Both the position numbers and the translations under genes were made by a program. A stretch of 64,000 nt of DNA from Cliona cf. orientalis. Lineage: Eukaryota; Porifera; Demospongiae; Clionaida; Clionaidae. This document shows positions 47,041 to 57,688 of the stretch, piece after piece. Every line of letters starts with the position of its first letter. Within the stretch, counting starts at the first letter, position 1. The stretch spans positions 32,163,235-32,227,234 of the forward strand of contig OZ005689.1 of assembly GCA_963930775.1 (NCBI GenBank), given 5' to 3'. Below the pieces are notes generated by a model. That model saw nothing but the letters and a program-made list of their open reading frames with translations, ran no database searches and was not told where the DNA came from.

Positions 47041-47895
47041 TTGAGAATGTGATGATTATGTGTACCTAGCCTAGCACATTAAACTTTGATAAATAATAAT
47101 ATTATGTAAGCATAATAATAGCAACACTTATTAGCATCACACTCATCATAGCAGTCTAGATTCATTCCCAGGCCTTACAAAGGATTGATGGACACTGCAT
47201 GCATCTTCTATTTGGAAAGCTTGTCAAGGGTAGGTGGAATTTCACTGGAAGGTACATGTACACATCATATTCCACTGATGAAATCATTGATGGAAGTCCC
47301 CACCCTGTAAACTGTGAACCCACAAGACGATTGTCGTTGTAGGCACACAATAACACAGGGGGTAAAGCAGTTGTTAGCACATCCAGTGCTCCAATGTTTT
47401 GCTATGGTTGTTGTGATGCATACCTGTTACAATTATGTGTGTATATGTATGAGTGAGTGAGTGAGTGAGAGAGAGAGAGAGAGAGAGAGAGTGTGTGTGT
47501 GTGTGTGTATGTGTATGTGAGAGAGATGAAGAGTTTTATTCACTGTAGAACACAAACATAGCATAATATACATAATTTTAATACGCTATTCCAGATACTA
47601 AATGTATCCACTACGTATACAGTAATTATCTCTGATAAATGATCTGAGATCCTGGAGAGCTTCATATAGCAGCTCAAAGTTGTTCGAGTGTCTAGCACAA
47701 AATCATGGTCCAGTCCCGCCATTGACGGTTATTTTGGAAGGTACAAAATTCAAATAGTTCGCGAGTCTAGCTTGAGCGTTTGTTCAGGCACAAAATAATG
47801 GTCGAGTCCATCGATGGCTACTTCAGAAGCTAAGCACAGCTCAAACAGTAGAAAAAAACTTGGATTTCTATTGACCGCGTGGCATACTAAAAACC

Positions 47896-48055
47896 AGTTA
47901 ATGCACCGGATACGTTCGTATTCTACGGAAATTATTGGGCTCGGGAAAGTTCTCGAAACTCATGTAGGACTCGGCTTTGCCTCGTGCTACATGACCTTCT
48001 CGAACTTTCCCTCGCCCAATAATATCCGTAGAATACTCGCGCCGGTGCATTAACT
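47896..48055. repeat. Imperfect hairpin with about 70-bp arms
   Basis: Begins AGTTAATGCACCGG and ends CCGGTGCATTAACT, with matching inner blocks ATTCTACGGA, ATTATTGGGC and TCATGTAG. It is MITE-like and has no gene. Confidence 0.7.
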
Positions 48056-48113
48056 ATTTATCTGGAGTCAATGTTAAATTGTCATCCACAACAGGCACAA
48101 CTTGTAAGTAAAG

Positions 48114-48147
<34 letters not shown>

Positions 48148-48284
48148 GTAATCCCAAAAACTCCAAGCCAAACCCCCTACAACAGGTAGGTATAGAATAT
48201 ACAACAATCTTTTGGATAAGCAAAATCTTGGAGATGCAATATAAAGGCAATATCTGGGTGGAAGGTATAAAACAAAGGTCTTAC

Positions 48285-48465
48285 TAGAGGCAAGAGTACG
48301 AACATCAATACATTCCCTAAAATATCCAGTGGCCAGAGATAAAATCTCTGTTACTCTTTCCTCTACCAACAGAAGCTTAAACCTCCTGGGCCCAAAATTG
48401 TAATTGTCATCACACAAGTGCATGTTAATGCAAGCAAGCTCACAGCCCTCAGTAGGTACATGCAC
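48285..48465 (-). CDS. Orphan exon of an unidentified gene
   Basis: Read on the minus strand: acceptor TTTGTAG, then an open 60-codon exon (VHVPTEGCELACINMHLCDD, then RRFKLLLVEERVTEILSLAT, then YFRECIDVRTLAS), then donor GTAAGA. Splice signals on both sides and protein-like composition support a real exon. I find no partner exons and do not know the family. Confidence 0.35.
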
Positions 48466-49204
48466 CTACAAAGAAAGAAGAACACCTAAACTCAGTCATG
48501 GAAGCTACATCTTGCAACAAGATACATGGGAATTAGCAAACATGCTGACTAAGGTACATGTATTAAATGACAACATACACTTACTGTAGTTCCAACTACC
48601 AACATTCAAATTAACTTAACTCCAAATTACCACACGCAACAAACCTGACAAAACATTCCCTAATGGCTCTCTCTCTCTCTCATAGAGATACTCAGTGTTG
48701 TACATACAACTGTGTGTTACAATGCACCAGTTAATGTGTCAGTCCTCCATCAACACTGCCACCGATCACTCCAATAATGCCATAACTTTTGAGAGAAATA
48801 TTTACAGCAAAATTCACAATTTGATAACCTCCTAATTCTGATTGGGAAGGCGCTCATACTCTTCTTGGATAGCGAACACCAATGGTGGAGCCAGAAAATT
48901 AATTCTTGAACACACACACACAAAATATCATGTGAGCGTGATGTGCTCCATTAAGAAAAATACCCTTAAGGTATGTGGGAACCCCACAAGTAACAAGTAC
49001 CTCCCTGCCACATGGTATCCAATCAGATTTTCACACACAACCACATCAGCAGATAACTATAACACAAAGGCACCTCAGATAACTCTAGCCATGCTCCACA
49101 ACAACTACCTTGACAGCCCACACTGGGAGATAGCACACACACACACACACATACATTCTTGCCTGTGGCAAGAGAGTACAGAGTGTCAAATGCACACCTA
49201 TGGT

Positions 49205-49432
49205 AGCCTGGTCCCCAGGCTCCCTCTGATCAATGTTACATGCAGAGAAAGGAAGGAGCCCGGTAAAATGTATCACATGTGTGACGTAGGGGTAGAAGCA
49301 ACTTGGAGTGCGGCGGGCTAGTCTCAATTCAAGTTGCTTCTACCCCTACGTCACGCATGTGATAAATTTTAACAGGCTCCCTCCTTTCTCTGCGTGTAAA
49401 ATTGAAAAATTGAGGGAGCCTGGAAACAAGGC
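49205..49432. mobile_element. Foldback element, right-arm mirror
   Basis: Mirror of 41856-42083, with the same 12-bp direct repeat (here CACACCTATGGT) on both sides. It therefore inserted before the duplication. Confidence 0.75.
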
Positions 49433-49592
49433 CACACCTATGGTACGTTGATAGAGGTTGTGTCTTAACTGGACTTGAAACAGTCCACCAGAGTTTTCAG
49501 AACTGAATATTTTGTGTGCCCAGCTCATTCAAATTAAGGGCAAAATGCCATCAGACTGTCGTTAGGTTAGGCACATACACTGCTACAATTAA

Positions 49593-49829
49593 GTGCCAAC
49601 CTACAATTCTCTGAAAGAATGTAAGGGAAGGGAGTTCTTTCTTCTGTTGCCTTTAAACAAGAAGATTGATCAGGTAAAGCGCTCTAGCAGTGGAGAAACT
49701 GCTTTACCTGATCCAGAGTTGTACATCATTGTCAATGGAAAACCAACATCCTCTAACATCATATGGCGTACTCTAATAAACGTTGAGGACATAAGGAAAG
49801 CCATACAAAACTGCATGGCTTTACAGTGA
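49593..49829 (+). pseudogene. Helitron-like fragment, right arm
   Basis: Same 78-codon frame as at 41459-41695, identical in protein sequence. No helicase or Rep domain is adjacent. Confidence 0.45.
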
Positions 49830-50173
49830 AGTGGATGATGATTCCATTGACAACCTTTGATATCTACTCAATAACCAATTGTGGTGACATCATGTCGAGG
49901 AAGTAGGGACTGACCTTTGACCTTGGTTGCTATTGTTGCTATTCTTATTTGCATGTTTTTTGGTACTTCATCCCTACTTCCTTTCTGGTGTTTTGCTTTT
50001 ATATGCGTATCTTGAAAGTTACCAAAGATTGAGGACAAAAATGGTAAAAATTCGGCACCCTAGCGCACAATCTAGGTGAATACTCTCTAATTTACGGGCA
50101 AATTCGGCAAGCACAATACAATTATTTCGCACTATAAAGTTTCTAATTATAGCATATTATTCGGCACTTTGAA

Positions 50174-50533
50174 TACCGTATTTATTTGAATAGAAGCCGC
50201 ACCCCGATTAGTAGCCGCCCTCAAATAGTAGCCGCACGCATGCGTGAACACAATTAAGTGGGCGTGGCCTAGATCGCAAGCCACCAACGATCGTTAGTTC
50301 GAGGCAAAATCATGGCAGAAAACATCCATTATTGGCTTGGTTTTGCTGCTTTTTTCTCGATCATATAGCTCGAATATTCGAAGATCAGTCCTGAAAAAAC
50401 AGTCTACCATGTCAATGTCACCAAGAGGTGTCATAAGGCCGCCCTCGAATAAGAGCCACCCTCGATAAGTAGCCGCACTCCAGCAAGGTTGAAGTTAATA
50501 GTAGCCGTGGCTACTATTTGAATAAATACGGTA
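50174..50533. mobile_element. MITE with TACCGTATTTATT ends, right-arm mirror
   Basis: Mirror of 40755-41114, nearly identical. It was present before the duplication. Confidence 0.75.
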
Positions 50534-50619
50534 ATTCCAGTCTACACAGCTGATCAAAAATGGAAAGTCTCCAAAGAGAAGGAAAATACATATAACTGAC
50601 TTCTTCCAGTAGCTTCCAG

Positions 50620-51170
50620 TAGTCCCACGGGACTTGCTCTTCATACGCTGGTACAGCTCCAGGAACAGCAACAGCACTATGAGCACCAGCTTGTCTCCAG
50701 GGAGAGGTGGCTGAGGGAGCTGGAGGCAAGATGGAAAAGAAGGGAAATGTCACAAACAGGTGCACACACAAAATGGAATGTGTACATAAGCTGAAATGTA
50801 GACTACAACATGGCTAACTACAAGGGGAGAAGTGGGAAAAGGAGGAGAAAGAGACAAAGACGTAGGAAAGGAGAGGTAACTCGACAGTAGCTACATGAAT
50901 ACTCGCTAAATAATGGAACTTGTTATGGTGTACACTTACTACACAGACCACTGGACGTGCAGCTCACCACGCACGTACGGTCCTGCTGCTGGTGGTGCTG
51001 TCAATCCTTCTCCAGTCCAAGCTCCCACTCCAGGTAGCAACTCCACCAGTGGTAGCACTACTCCTTTACCAAGATCTTCCATCAGTACAAATCTCATTGA
51101 TTTGGACTCACCAGCACCAACTCACATCCAAGGTGTGATGACAGACCTATATGTAAACATTACAAATTAA
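50620..51170 (+). CDS. Possible 3' end of a spliced gene, right-arm copy
   Basis: Two putative exons (50620-50759 and 50947-51170) join in frame (acceptor CTTCCAG, donor GTGCAC, acceptor ACACAG). The first encodes a coiled coil (HTLVQLQEQQQHYEHQLV and ERWLRELEARWKRREM). The second encodes a Pro/Ser/Thr-rich tail (TPGSNSTSGSTTPLPRSS, then LIDLDSPAPTHIQ) ending at TAA. I cannot name the gene. The donor is weak and no upstream exon is identified, so this may be a captured gene end. Confidence 0.3.
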
Positions 51171-51774
51171 TATGCAATGTACATGTGTCACGTACTGTTA
51201 TTGTGATGAATTATATTACTTGCTTGAATGTACCTACTTTGTAATGTATCAATTATTGTTATCACGGTATTACGGCAATATAGAGGTGAAATGAACAACA
51301 TTATGAGAGCAGAGAACTCCTTCTGTCCCATTGAAAAACAGTAAAGGCCTAGACTACACAGATCAGCTACTATGTATAATACATAATACACAAACATTAA
51401 TTACTACATTTGAATATAGACATTTGTGGCTAGCTGACTCCTTATATGGTTATGTAGAAGTGCTAAGTTGGCTAACAGCCTGGGTTTGAGACCTGGTAAC
51501 CACAAAGGGCTCATATTGCTCCCTCACTGACAGATAACTAATTTGTTTGAAGTTTGCCACAATGTTGTCACAAGTACATTTTGCACCTTAATTACATGGT
51601 TGCTATACTAAAAATGATTTTTAGCCATTGTTGGCTGCCTATTCCAGATAGTAAGTCAATGAAGATCATCTGAAAGAGTCACAATTGTTCCCAAGCTGAA
51701 CCCAAGTCATATTTGCATATAGTAACCGTGCTGTATGGCTGCTCAACAACCACTTGTACAAAACACTTAAATAG

Positions 51775-52163
51775 CAGGGCCGTAGGAAGGGATTTACAAC
51801 TGGGGAGGCTCTAGCTATGTAGAGCTTTGTGACATTCCAGTAAGCGCGCGCGAAGCGCGCGCGCAAAATTTTAAGCCACGCCCAAAAATAATTAAACCAC
51901 GCCCAAAATCGCACCGTTCAGCATTCGTGAGCAACTCTATTGGCTTATCGCCTATTACAGGACTGTGGCTTGCGCTCATACCTAGATCGACGAACTTGCT
52001 GAATCAGTGCTAGCTGTTTTGCGTGCGGTTTGCGTACCAATCGTGCGCACGCGCGTACGTGCAAATGCCAATGATATGGTGTTGAGCGGTCAAAGGTCAA
52101 GTGGAAGGCACAAAAAGTGGGGCGGCTCGAGCCGCCCCTGCCGCCCCGCCTCCGACGGCCTTG
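51775..52163. mobile_element. 389-bp nonautonomous element, right arm only
   Basis: Starts CAGGGCCGTAGGAAGG and ends CCTCCGACGGCCTTG, with AATAG on both sides (51770-51774 and 52164-52168) and once in the left arm. The interior is GC-rich with GGCGGCTCGAGCCGCC. It carries no gene. Confidence 0.75.
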
Positions 52164-52569
52164 AATAGTACTCTAATGTACTTGGTTCCTTAGTAACTTT
52201 CAACATGTACATGTAGGCCCAGTTGGTTAGTGGACACAGAAGGCTCACAGACTGCACTCAGAGGACATACATATGTAGCAGACACACAAGGCTCATGTTG
52301 TAAGGGCTAGGGAATGCATAGTGGACACACATGTACGTGTAGCAGGCTTAGTGGACTCAGAAGGCTCATGTTGTAACAGACTGCACTCAGAGGACATACA
52401 TATGTAGCAGACACACAAGGCTATGTTGTAATAGAATGCTTAGTGGACATGTGGATGGCATTGTGAACAAAAGGGGTTCAGGAGAAACACACACACACAC
52501 AAGTATACAGCTATGTATTTCATGTAAGGGTCGTCAGCCAGAGAATGCAGAGAAACTACAAAATGGCTG

Positions 52570-54047
52570 ATGTACATAGAAAGGAGAGAGAAACATACAT
52601 GTATAGCGTGGATTATAACAAACAGATTCAGGATAGTGCAAGCTCCATCTCTGGCTGAAGTACTACCAGTCAAAAGTCTGCCCAGTCATGAAACTGTTTC
52701 TAACCCATTGTTGACATGTTCCTGTACAGTCATCCCGCCACTGGATAATTCAGACCACAATGGCCTTCTAACAAGGCTTTTGTGGAGATCATCTAGCAGC
52801 CACAACTGTCCTAATCATTCAAAGGGTCACACTGTATGGTTATACAGACATGCTGACTGGGCTAGAGCAGGTGAACTCTTGGAGAGTGTTGACTGGGAAT
52901 CCTTGTCAGACGACAATATTGATGTATCATGGACTAATTACCCCGAGCGCATACACAAGGGGTAAAGAAAGTAATCGGTTGTGTCGTTGTCGTCGTTGCC
53001 GTCGTGAGCACAAAAATCGCCATATCTCGAGATGTAGGCATCTAAGCGACTCGAAAGCACAACGAATCAATCAAATTTGGCGAAAAACTATCTTCAGTGT
53101 GCGTCAAATCGATGGACACGGTCCACGGGCGTCACAAATAGTGCCTTTTTGTTAGCTAACGTAGCCAAGCCTATTGACAGTGCCTACTCAATGCATAATG
53201 CATGCACATTGTGTTTTCTGCTCATGCGCACAACTATTAAAGTAGCCAAGAATATTACTGGTAAAGATCGTCGAAATTAATAATGCTCGTGAAATCTATA
53301 ATCCATCCGCATCCGCTGACGGAGCTGAAATATGCAGCCCTATGGCTATACTATTACAAAAAATATTGAAAGTATTAGTTCATATCTCCTAATAGTCTAG
53401 ACCTGGTTAAAGAAAGAGTGCTTTTTGTCACAGACCTCTGGTAGCTACATACAATTAACCAGCACTTCAACTAATTTTCTGAAGTTCACAAAGTAGCCAT
53501 GCACACAAAAGTAATCATAGATTGCACAATGTGCATGCGGGGTATGTGCTCTACAGAGCTCTAGTTGGCACAGTAAATTTATGTCTATTATGGAGGAATG
53601 CATTCCCAAGAGAAGACTACCAAGCCGGAAAAATCTACCCTGGCTGAATAGAAAGCTAGTGACATCTATGAAAAGGAGAAATCTTCTCTACAGAAGGGCC
53701 AAGAGATCTGGAGTCTATACCAAATACAAATCTGCACGGAACAAGCTAGTCAGCAAGATTCGTAAGGCTAAGTCTACCTTTTTCAAAATGTTGAATCCTA
53801 GGAATCCTAAGGAATTCTGGAGAGCTGTTAAGTTCTTAAATAAAAATCAGTGCTAGATACCTACACTCTCAAGTGATTCTTGCAAAGCTAATACAGGTCC
53901 GAGAAGGCAAATCTATTGAACATATTCTTCTCTAAGTGTTTTAATCAATCAGTACCACAATTATCCAAAGGTGATGACGATGCTCTGCCTCAGATGCTAA
54001 ATCCTAATGATTTTCAGCCTGAATTTTTATGTACCGAAGAGAATATA
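52570..54047 (+). pseudogene. Non-LTR retrotransposon fragment, right arm, 5' part
   Basis: Mirror of 37547-39110: endonuclease end and linker (52570-52935), inserted repeat (about 52937-53567), linker (53581-53856) and RT start up to the Tc1 insertion at 54047. A few residues differ from the left copy (for example SKIRKAKSTFFKM for SEMRKAKSTFFKT). Confidence 0.7.
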
Positions 54048-54149
54048 CTGCAGATTCAGGTTCCCTTTGAACATTGCGCGGCGCGGGGTGTGACACAGAG
54101 CGTCCGGGTATGGGAATTGGACTTTGTGTAGCACGTGTATAAATCAAGT

Positions 54150-55176
54150 ATGGCGTCAGCTGGTGAGTCGGGCTCAGGTCCTCCTGGTTGCAGTAGCTGC
54201 TCTGTGAACGTTGCACGTACCCAAAGCCCTGTTATAGTGAAAGTAAGTAGAGACAGCCAGTATAATTTTTAGGTATTGAATGATCAAGTTACCGGGCCTA
54301 GTTTGCTCATCCCTCCGATCTCTCTCACTCCCTGCGCACACACTGCCAATAATTATTATTAATTTTCTTGTATTATTACAGGTTATTGGCAATGTCTCTA
54401 CCGCTCATTCAAGCTTGGCCACTATGACTGATATGAGCCAATTGTCACCAAGCTATAACTACTCTGTCAAGATTATGAACCCCAAGAAGAAGTCAGAATT
54501 TGATATTGTCCAGATAAAGGCAAAACAAAGGTTTGCATGTGTTGATGATTTGAAGCAGCAACCGTTAACAGAGCTAAGGGAAAGGATCAGCGATCCACTT
54601 GAGCAAGTTGGATACATTGAGCCAGGACATGGACTTCGTGGCAAACAAAGATGGCTGTCTTCAGATGATGATCTAGATCAGATGTATTCGGTGCTGAAGC
54701 GTAAACCATATGAAGTCACTCTGTGGTGCTTTGCACCATTAATTGTAACTGGGCGAGGTGTGAAGAGGTCATCTGCTAATGCAGAGGAAGGGAACGATAA
54801 ACCAACCAAGACCCCACGAAAGTCATACGATAAGCACGTTGATAAAATGGCTCAAGTGGAGGAGATTGAGGATAAATTACGAGAGAAACACCGTGACAAC
54901 TATAGTCCTGAACAGCTACGTTCATGGGCTCATTTGTATATTATGAAGAAGCACGATTCCCTCGAGACCCCACCTGACAAACCATTCTGGAAGGGAACAT
55001 CCAGCAAAAACAAGTCAGCTGGTGGTACAGCGTCTCCAAGTAAAAGGATTGCTCTTAGAGGGCAGTGTGTTGATCAGCTTTTGAAATGGCATGAGCTGCT
55101 GAAGAAGGGCGCCATTACTAAAGAGCAATACGACGAATTTCAGTCTACGATCATGGAAGATGTCAAAAAATTTTGA
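54150..55176 (+). CDS. Second gene of the Tc1/mariner element, 2 exons, 295 aa
   Basis: Exons 54150-54242 (MASAGESGSGPPGCSSCSVN) and 54382-55176 join over a 139-bp intron (GTAAGT..TTACAG). No domain is recognised with certainty. Residues about 50-140 could be an N-terminal ubiquitin-like or PB1-like fold (RWLSSDDDLDQMYSVLKRKP). The middle is basic (KTPRKSYDKHV). The C-terminus is helical (QLLKWHELLKKGAITKEQYD). Most Tc1/mariner elements carry only a transposase, so this is an accessory protein of unknown role. It converges with the transposase gene, 39 bp between the stops. Confidence 0.7.
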
Positions 55177-55215
55177 TTGAAAATAAACAATAACTGAAGA
55201 CAAAATTAATTAATA

Positions 55216-56205
55216 TTAACAATAAAATTTAGTATGTTTGATCCAAGCCTGACAATGTTCAATTTTAATGTTCTGGAATGCTGCTTTAACAAGTGTTGTT
55301 TTATTAGGAAAAGCTTCCAGAACATCATCATGTAGCTTTAAATATGATTTAACATGACTAAAAGCTGTCTCTATCGGATTCATGTCCGGGCTGTAGGGTG
55401 GTAAATAAATGACTGGGATACCAGCATCATCCAGTAGTTGTTGAACTTCAGCAACATGGTGGATGGAGCAGTTGTCCATCACCACAACCGAGTTTGGACT
55501 TGTGCCATCGTATGGATACATGTTGGGAATCAGGGTAGAGCAGACAAAGTCATAAAATGCATCCCCATTAACACTCTCAGTAGTCAGATCTACATCTATA
55601 ATACCACTAGTCCAAGAGAGTGCAGCTATAGCTGAGATTCTCCTACCACGTACCAGCAGCTTTTGACTAATAGCTCTTTCCCCACGAATAGAATAGCCAA
55701 ATTTTCTCAGCATTTCACGGTTGTCACAGCCAGTTTCATCCACCCAAACAAGGACTTCTTTTGGGAAGAAAGAAATATTGGCTATATAGAGCCCTCTGTA
55801 TTCAACCCTTCTTTGTAGTGCAACGTGCTGAATTTTTTTGCGAGTGATTCCATAACTAGCTAGTAAGCTACAAATTGTAGCAGGGGACACTTCAGTATTG
55901 GTTATCTCCTTCACATGATGGCATACTTCATGAAGATATAGCTTTGGATTATCAAGCACTAATCCAATGACATAAAGCTGGTGATGGTAGTCCAACTTAC
56001 AGAGCTCGGGCCGTTTTCGTGCCTTCTTTGCTTCAACACTGCCAGTGTGTTCAAAAAGCTTGAAGGTATTGTAGGCAGTACCAACAGAAATATTCAAACG
56101 GTGTGCAATCTCTCTGTATCCCAGTCCCATCCCCAGCCTTTGCCAAATCACTCTCCATCTTAGATCCTTAGAGTACGCCGTCGTCCTGCCAGGCTCTGCC
56201 GACAT
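55216..56205 (-). CDS. IS630/Tc1/mariner transposase, DD34E, 329 aa
   Basis: ATG 56205 (MSAEPGRTTAYSKDLRWRVI) is chosen because the longer frame starts at a non-ATG codon within the TIR. Residues about 10-60 form a helix-turn-helix (YREIAHRLNISVGTAYNTF). A second DNA-binding helical region follows. Catalytic residues are D in VLVWVDETGCDNR, D in VVVMDNCSIHH and E in SPDMNPIETAF, with 34 residues between the last two. The length is normal for the family and no disruption is seen, so it is probably active or recently active. Confidence 0.9.
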   Translation of the reverse strand: MSAEPGRTTAYSKDLRWRVIWQRLGMGLGYREIAHRLNISVGTAYNTFKLFEHTGSVEAKKARKRPELCKLDYHHQLYVIGLVLDNPKLYLHEVCHHVKEITNTEVSPATICSLLASYGITRKKIQHVALQRRVEYRGLYIANISFFPKEVLVWVDETGCDNREMLRKFGYSIRGERAISQKLLVRGRRISAIAALSWTSGIIDVDLTTESVNGDAFYDFVCSTLIPNMYPYDGTSPNSVVVMDNCSIHHVAEVQQLLDDAGIPVIYLPPYSPDMNPIETAFSHVKSYLKLHDDVLEAFPNKTTLVKAAFQNIKIEHCQAWIKHTKFYC

Positions 56206-56314
56206 GATCAAATATTTCAATTTTTGAACTTTACCACGCACACGAGACTGCGCATGCTCCACGCCCGCTGTATCCGCGCGCCGCGCAATGTTCAAAGGGA
56301 GCCTAAATCCGCAG

Positions 56315-56465
56315 TATGTGAGCTGCTGGAATCCCTTGATGTCAGTAAATCCAACGGGCCAGATGGAATTTCCGCACGAATGTTAAAATATACAGCAGCA
56401 TCTATTGCTCCCTCTATTGCACGTTTGTTCAATCAATCACTCCTAAGCTGTAGAGTTATTGGAGT
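56315..56465 (+). pseudogene. Non-LTR retrotransposon fragment, right arm, 3' part
   Basis: Continues the reverse transcriptase start beyond the Tc1 element: ELLESLDVSKSNGPDGIS, then ASIAPSIARLFNQSLLSC. It then ends in non-coding repeat. Confidence 0.7.
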
Positions 56466-56605
56466 ATAGGTTGTTTGCTTGCCTTGTATGGCTATACTGT
56501 GCATCCTAGGTTGTTCATTTGCTTTGTATGGCTCTACTGTGCATCCTAGGTGTATTATGTGGTTTTCTGGACAATTTTTTTCTGCTTAGTGTGCACGCTA
56601 GCTTG

Positions 56606-57327
56606 AAAAAAGCAAATTTAAATAAATAATCTAATTCATGGGGGATTTGGGAGCACTTAGGGGGATTATTTTTACATGGGCACGCAGAATGGGTCGAAAC
56701 TAGAGATTTGACACAGGGGAATTTTGATTCACGCCTTAGAATTAAAGTTATGACCCTTTGAAGTTTTCCTATATGTTTGTATAGGAAGCCATGCATTTGC
56801 AATGTTTTCTATGTGAGGAGTGGGGCCACGCGCGCACATCAACGTGACGACCATTACATTACTGAAACATACATGTGCAGTGTGGACTGTATTAGATTAT
56901 AGATTGGGACAGTGCAAAATCCATGAAGTACTACTAGTCCAAGGTCAACCCAGTTGTAGAACACATAGCCTCGTGCCCAGGCCCTTTGAGGAGGGGGACG
57001 AGAAAGGGCCTGGTACACACGGTCAGCGCATGCGCCAATATTTACCGGAATCTATCCGTATTCTATGCCATTGCATCAACAAGCCATGTGGCGCTCGCAT
57101 AATTACAAAGATCGTGCAAGAATACCTTGCGGTTAGTGTAATGTACGATGGTTTACGTACTGAAATACGAGAATACGCGGAAGGTATCCAAGGCAAATAC
57201 GATCACCCAAATTTCTGGTGATTGACAACGCATGCGCAATCAATAGTACCACACTGTCTATGTGTGGCACTCCCCAAGTCAGTCACCTTCCAGCTGCATA
57301 GTGCATTCCTATGGTTACTTTAGTATG
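56606..57327. other. Family-E end and foldback remnant
   Basis: 56606-56810 is family-E sequence in reverse (AGAATTAAAGTTATGACCC, CATGGGCACGCAGAATGGG). 56964-57030 has an AGCCTCGTGCCCAGGCCC end of the 13806-type foldback family without a partner. No gene is recognised. Confidence 0.5.
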
Positions 57328-57688
57328 CATGGGCGGATCTAGGATAGTTCACAGGGTGCCTGTGAACCCCCTCCCCTCCCCCCCCCCCCCGCCTTCACTG
57401 ATTTAGAATGGCAAATGACTTGCTAGATTTCTTACTTATGAACCCAAGGCTTCAAACCAACAAGCTACACTACATATCTGATAAACATTTTGTACTAAAT
57501 CAGACTAAAACAACCTGAAAAGTTGAGTTCTCATGTTTCTAGCAGTTTGTCACCATGCAGTAGTACTTGCTGCCAGTTTGTGGGCGTGGTTTTCCGAAAA
57601 TGGGCGTGGTCCTCCATTAGCGCGCATGCGCACCCAAGCAATGAACCTCTCCTCCCCCCCCCCCCCGGAAATCCTGGATCCACCCCTG
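57328..57688. mobile_element. Nonautonomous element with GGATCCACCCCTG-type ends
   Basis: Starts CATGGGCGGATCTAGGAT and ends ATCCTGGATCCACCCCTG, with GTATG on both sides (57323-57327 and 57689-57693). It contains C-runs at 57371-57390 and 57653-57666. It carries no gene. Confidence 0.6.

Larger units (their letters stand above)
47633..49133. other. About 1.5-kb segment present only in the right arm
   Basis: The left arm runs directly from TAATTATCTC to the CA repeat before CATACATTCTTGCC. This segment holds a foldback at 47896-48055, a CA microsatellite (48115-48144) and one good-looking exon on the minus strand (48285-48465). It could be an insertion here or a deletion in the left arm. Confidence 0.6.
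54048..56314. mobile_element. Complete Tc1/mariner-type transposon with a second gene
   Basis: 2267 bp. TIRs of about 39 bp (54048-54086 and 56276-56314) start CTGCAGATTCAGGTTCCC on the left and CTGCGGATTTAGGCTCCC on the right, with about three mismatches. TA is duplicated at 54046-54047 and 56315-56316. The uninterrupted site in the left arm reads GAATATATGTGAG, confirming the target. Two convergent genes: a spliced gene on + and a DD34E transposase on -. Confidence 0.92.
44738..56605. repeat. Right arm of the giant inverted duplication
   Basis: Reverse copy of 37380-44351. The excess of about 4.9 kb is nearly all accounted for by five insertions absent from the left arm: 46194-46661, 46890-47040, about 47633-49133, 51775-52163 and 54048-56314, plus small indels. 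The outer edge falls inside a family-E sequence that continues to about 56810. Confidence 0.9.
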
